A stretch of DNA of 64,000 nucleotides, from contig JAJVIM010000015.1 in the NCBI GenBank assembly GCA_022071955.1, positions 62,001 through 126,000 of the forward strand, given 5' to 3'. The number at the start of each line of letters is the position of its first letter. Within the stretch, counting starts at the first letter, position 1. Below, piece after piece: positions 59,028 through 64,000 of the stretch. A program made the translations under genes and the position numbers. This DNA comes from Anaerolineae bacterium (GTDB lineage Bacteria; Chloroflexota; Anaerolineae; 4572-78; J111). The notes below the pieces were generated by a model that worked only from the letters and a program-made list of their open reading frames with translations, had not been told where the DNA came from and did no database searches.

Positions 59028-60410
59028 ATGGCCGATCAATCTATCTATGAACTGTACCTGGGGTTGGAGCGCGAATTTATCGAGCTGATTCGGCCCAACC
59101 CCTTTAGCGCCGCTGTCAATCTGCGTCTGGAACGGATTGCCCAACTGCTGGAACTGTTGGGCAATCCCCACCGGGCCTATCCGTCCATTCATGTTGGCGG
59201 CACCTCCGGCAAAGGTTCTACCTCGGCCATGATTGCCGCCATTCTCACCGAAGCCGGCTACAAAACCGGCCTGCACATGTCGCCGCACCTGCAAATTTTC
59301 AACGAGCGCCACCAGATTGACGCCAACGTGGCCGCCACCAGCCGCCTGGCAGAAATTTACGCCGACATCAAACCGGCCATTGCCCGCGTTGCCGCCGAAA
59401 ATCCGTTTGGCCTGCCCAGCTATTTTGAGGCCCACGTGGCGCTGGCCTTTTTGCTGTTTCAGCGCGAAGCGGTTGACGCCGCGGTTATCGAGGTGGGGCT
59501 GGGCGGTTCGCTCGACGCCACCAACGTCATCGACGCCGGCGTGGCCGTGCTGACCAACGTGGGGCTGGACCACACCGCCATTTTGGGTGACACCGTGGAA
59601 AAGATTGCCCACGATAAAGCCGGCATCATCAAAGCCGGGCAAACAGTTATCAGCGGGTTTCGGCAGCCCACCGTGCGCCGGATTGTGGCCAAACGCTGCC
59701 GCCAAAAATACGCCCGCCTGCTGGAATTTGGGCGGGATTTTAACGTTATTTTGCACGATGACGGCACGTTCAACGTCAACCTGCCGGGGCAGAGCTACGC
59801 CAATCTTGAGTTGGGTCTCAAAGGCGATTTCCAGCGGATCAACGCCGCCTGCGCCGTGGCTGCGGTGCATTCGCTGCCAAACTTTTCAATCCCGGAAGAG
59901 GCGATGCGGCGCGGTCTGCGCCAGGCTGTGATTCCCGGCCGGGTTGAAATTGTCCAGCAGAATCCGCTGGTTATTTTGGACGGCGCGCACAACCCGGAAA
60001 AAATCACCGTGGCCCGCCAGGCCATCGACCAGTTGTACGGCGACAAACGGCGCATCACCCTGCTGGGACTCAAATCCGACAAAGCCGCCGCCGATATGCT
60101 GCCCGCCGTGATCACCCACACCGACCGGCTGATAATTTCCCAGTTTCATTTGGACAAAAGCATTTGGGAGCCGATGGAAGCTGAAAAGCTGGCTCACCTG
60201 GCCGCCGACCTGGCCCCCAATCTGCGGATTGAAGTGGTGCACGACCCGCTGGAAGCGCTCGATTACGCCCTGTCGCTGGCCGCCGCGGACGATCTGGTCT
60301 GGGTTACAGGCTCGTTCTATTTGCTGGGCAATGTCCGCGAGTACTGGTACCCCTCGGAAAAGCTGGTAGAGCAGGCCGAACGCGGGCTGTCGAGCGCGTT
60401 AACGCTGTGA
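59028..60410 (+). CDS. folC: Folylpolyglutamate/dihydrofolate synthase (first paralogue)
   Basis: The 460-residue Mur-ligase-fold enzyme adds glutamate to folates. It has the P-loop HVGGTSGKGSTSAM near residues 54-67, VIEVGLGGSLDATNVI, TNVGLDHTAILGDT and DGAHNPEK. Its ATG follows the metG stop directly. It is slightly longer than usual because of an N-terminal stretch before the P-loop. Folate is used by GlyA and by initiator tRNA formylation, a plausible link to metG. Confidence 0.94.
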   Translation: MADQSIYELYLGLEREFIELIRPNPFSAAVNLRLERIAQLLELLGNPHRAYPSIHVGGTSGKGSTSAMIAAILTEAGYKTGLHMSPHLQIFNERHQIDANVAATSRLAEIYADIKPAIARVAAENPFGLPSYFEAHVALAFLLFQREAVDAAVIEVGLGGSLDATNVIDAGVAVLTNVGLDHTAILGDTVEKIAHDKAGIIKAGQTVISGFRQPTVRRIVAKRCRQKYARLLEFGRDFNVILHDDGTFNVNLPGQSYANLELGLKGDFQRINAACAVAAVHSLPNFSIPEEAMRRGLRQAVIPGRVEIVQQNPLVILDGAHNPEKITVARQAIDQLYGDKRRITLLGLKSDKAAADMLPAVITHTDRLIISQFHLDKSIWEPMEAEKLAHLAADLAPNLRIEVVHDPLEALDYALSLAAADDLVWVTGSFYLLGNVREYWYPSEKLVEQAERGLSSALTL

Positions 60411-61819
60411 GTTTTGCCGCGATTCTGGCCGACTACCGGCGGCAAATTGAGTGGCTGCACAGCCTGATCACCGATCCTACCGGCGCGCGTTATTTTACCC
60501 CCAAAAGCCCGGCCACCCGCCAGGCCGAATTTACGGCCCAACTGACCCGCACCGCCGATTTTCTGGAGTTCGCCGGCCACCCGCACACGCAGTTTAATTC
60601 CATTCACGTGGCCGGCACCAGCGGCAAAGGCTCGGTGGCGGCGATGCTGGCCGCTATTTTAACCGCCGCCGGCCAGCGCACCGGCCGGCACATCAGCCCG
60701 TTTTTGCAAATCTGCAATGAAAAATTGATGGTCGATGGCCGGCTGATTTCGCCTTCGGAGTTTGTGGCGTTGGTGGAACAGTTCAGGCAGCTTCACGCCC
60801 GCTGGCTGGCCGCCGGCCGCCCGTTTAACGATTTACGCTTCAGCGAAGCCTGGACGGCCCTGACGTTTTTGTGGCTGGCCCAGCAGCGCGTCGATTGGGC
60901 TGTCATCGAAACCGGGCTGGGCGGCCGCTTTGACCCCACCAACGTGCTGCCGGCCCGGCTGGCGGTGATTACCAACGTCAATTTGGACCATCTCAACGTG
61001 CTGGGGCCAGATTTGGCCAGCGTGGCCCGGCACAAAGCCGGCATTATCAAGCCGGGCGGGCTGGCCATTACCGCCGAAACCAACCCGGCCGCGCTGGCTA
61101 TCATCGAAGCGGAAGCGGCTGCCAAAGGGGCGCGGCTGTTCCGGCTGGCGCGCGATTTCTCATTTTCGGTGCGGGATAACCTTTTGTCGGTGCAAACGCC
61201 GTTTCGGCGGTTTGACAATTTGCGCGTGGCCATTCCCGGCCGCTTTCAGCAGGCCAACGCCGCGCTGGCCGTGGCTGCGCTCGATGTGCTCGCCGAACTC
61301 GAAAAGTTGACGCTGCCGCCGCCGGCCATCGAACAGGGTTTGGCCGCGGTGCGCTTTCCCGGCCGGCTGGAGCTGGTGCAGTCGCAGCCGCCGGTTATTT
61401 TGGACGGGGCGCACAATCCGCACAAAATGGCCGCACTGATGGACAGCCTCAGCGAGATATACCCCGGCCGGCCCATCACCGCGCTGGTGGGCATGATCCG
61501 CCTCAAAGATGCTGCGGAGATGATTCGGGTGCTGACACCGCATGTGAATCGTTTTATTGCCACGACTCCCGCCGTTTTTGGTAAACCGTCTTTGCCACCA
61601 AACGAACTGGCTAATATAATTGAGGAAACAGCGCCCGCGGCCGCGGTGGTCACGGCGCCCAGCGCCCCGGCCGGAGTTGAACTCGCTCTGCAAACTATTA
61701 AAGCTAACGAACTACTGCTTGTGACCGGTTCACTGTATCTGGTGGGAGAGGCCCGGGAATATTGGTACCCTCAAATAGAAATTCTGCGCCAGCTTGAGGA
61801 CGCAACGGTTACTGGCTAA
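60407..61819 (+). CDS. folC: Folylpolyglutamate/dihydrofolate synthase (second paralogue)
   Basis: The 470-residue protein has the same layout: P-loop HVAGTSGKGSVAAML, VIETGLGGRFDPTNVL, NVNLDHLNVLGPD, and DGAHNPHKM. It starts with GTG overlapping the first paralogue's stop by four bases (GTGA). The two proteins differ in many places, so the duplication is old. One may carry out dihydrofolate synthase and the other polyglutamylation; the sequence does not show which. Confidence 0.94.
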   Translation: MSFAAILADYRRQIEWLHSLITDPTGARYFTPKSPATRQAEFTAQLTRTADFLEFAGHPHTQFNSIHVAGTSGKGSVAAMLAAILTAAGQRTGRHISPFLQICNEKLMVDGRLISPSEFVALVEQFRQLHARWLAAGRPFNDLRFSEAWTALTFLWLAQQRVDWAVIETGLGGRFDPTNVLPARLAVITNVNLDHLNVLGPDLASVARHKAGIIKPGGLAITAETNPAALAIIEAEAAAKGARLFRLARDFSFSVRDNLLSVQTPFRRFDNLRVAIPGRFQQANAALAVAALDVLAELEKLTLPPPAIEQGLAAVRFPGRLELVQSQPPVILDGAHNPHKMAALMDSLSEIYPGRPITALVGMIRLKDAAEMIRVLTPHVNRFIATTPAVFGKPSLPPNELANIIEETAPAAAVVTAPSAPAGVELALQTIKANELLLVTGSLYLVGEAREYWYPQIEILRQLEDATVTG

Positions 61820-61846
61820 CAATTTTTGGAGAACTTTAGTTAGAGA

Positions 61847-64000
<2,154 letters not shown>

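Overview
The window is bacterial chromosome of moderately high GC, densely coded on both strands, with housekeeping genes throughout and no rRNA. The gene set suggests a Chloroflexota bacterium (Anaerolineae or a relative): a B12-dependent class II ribonucleotide reductase with NrdR, a LysM-fused sugar-binding protein, an orphan TadZ/CpaE-like ATPase, many very large membrane glycosyltransferases, and short tandem heptamer repeats scattered through genes and gaps. This assignment is inference from content; no rRNA is present to confirm it.

Layout. 1-2,600: an AcoX-like kinase (cut by the window edge) coupled to an IclR regulator, divergent from a small membrane protein, a thioredoxin and a hypothetical gene. 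2,650-6,970: a nucleotide-reduction unit on the minus strand, nrdR-dapB-nrdJ, behind one strong promoter with two NrdR boxes. 7,070-13,570: an MrfA/YprA-type helicase overlapping a HAD phosphatase, a membrane-anchored receiver/TadZ protein, and a Ser/Thr kinase with TPRs. 13,760-19,010: glyA, tRNA-Val, an SCP2-like protein, a pterin dehydratase, and a small operon (hypothetical, phosphoesterase, thioesterase). 19,360-23,270: a carbohydrate ABC import operon without its ATPase, ending in a GlcG/HbpS-like gene. 23,340-27,160: a MITE-like repeat, tRNA-Arg, two CheY-like regulators, and lspA - basic small protein - rluD. 27,230-34,080: rpsU, rpoC (no rpoB beside it), a tyrosine recombinase with an altered active site, and prfB with a programmed +1 frameshift. 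34,270-38,610: a pentapeptide-repeat protein, a YccF protein, mltG, and a radical SAM/HhH protein whose promoter holds an SOS-type box and which looks leaderless.

38,790-56,110 is the most distinctive region: six huge polytopic membrane proteins (GT-C/GT39-like and YfhO-like), all on the minus strand, with two ParA/MinD-type ATPases in their middle. Five of the six carry one to three copies of a related C-terminal beta-rich module. Their reading frames contain in-frame heptamer arrays and small inserted blocks. A polyprenyl-phosphate-type GT2 enzyme sits next to them on the other strand and could supply their donor lipid. The window ends with a housekeeping run on the plus strand: metG, two consecutive folC paralogues, and lon (cut by the window end).

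The strongest observations are: NrdR boxes 30 bp apart directly downstream of a good promoter; the SOS-box/leaderless radical SAM gene; RF2 frameshifting; the frame-preserving heptamer repeats in the glycosyltransferase genes; and the repeated C-terminal module shared by those proteins.
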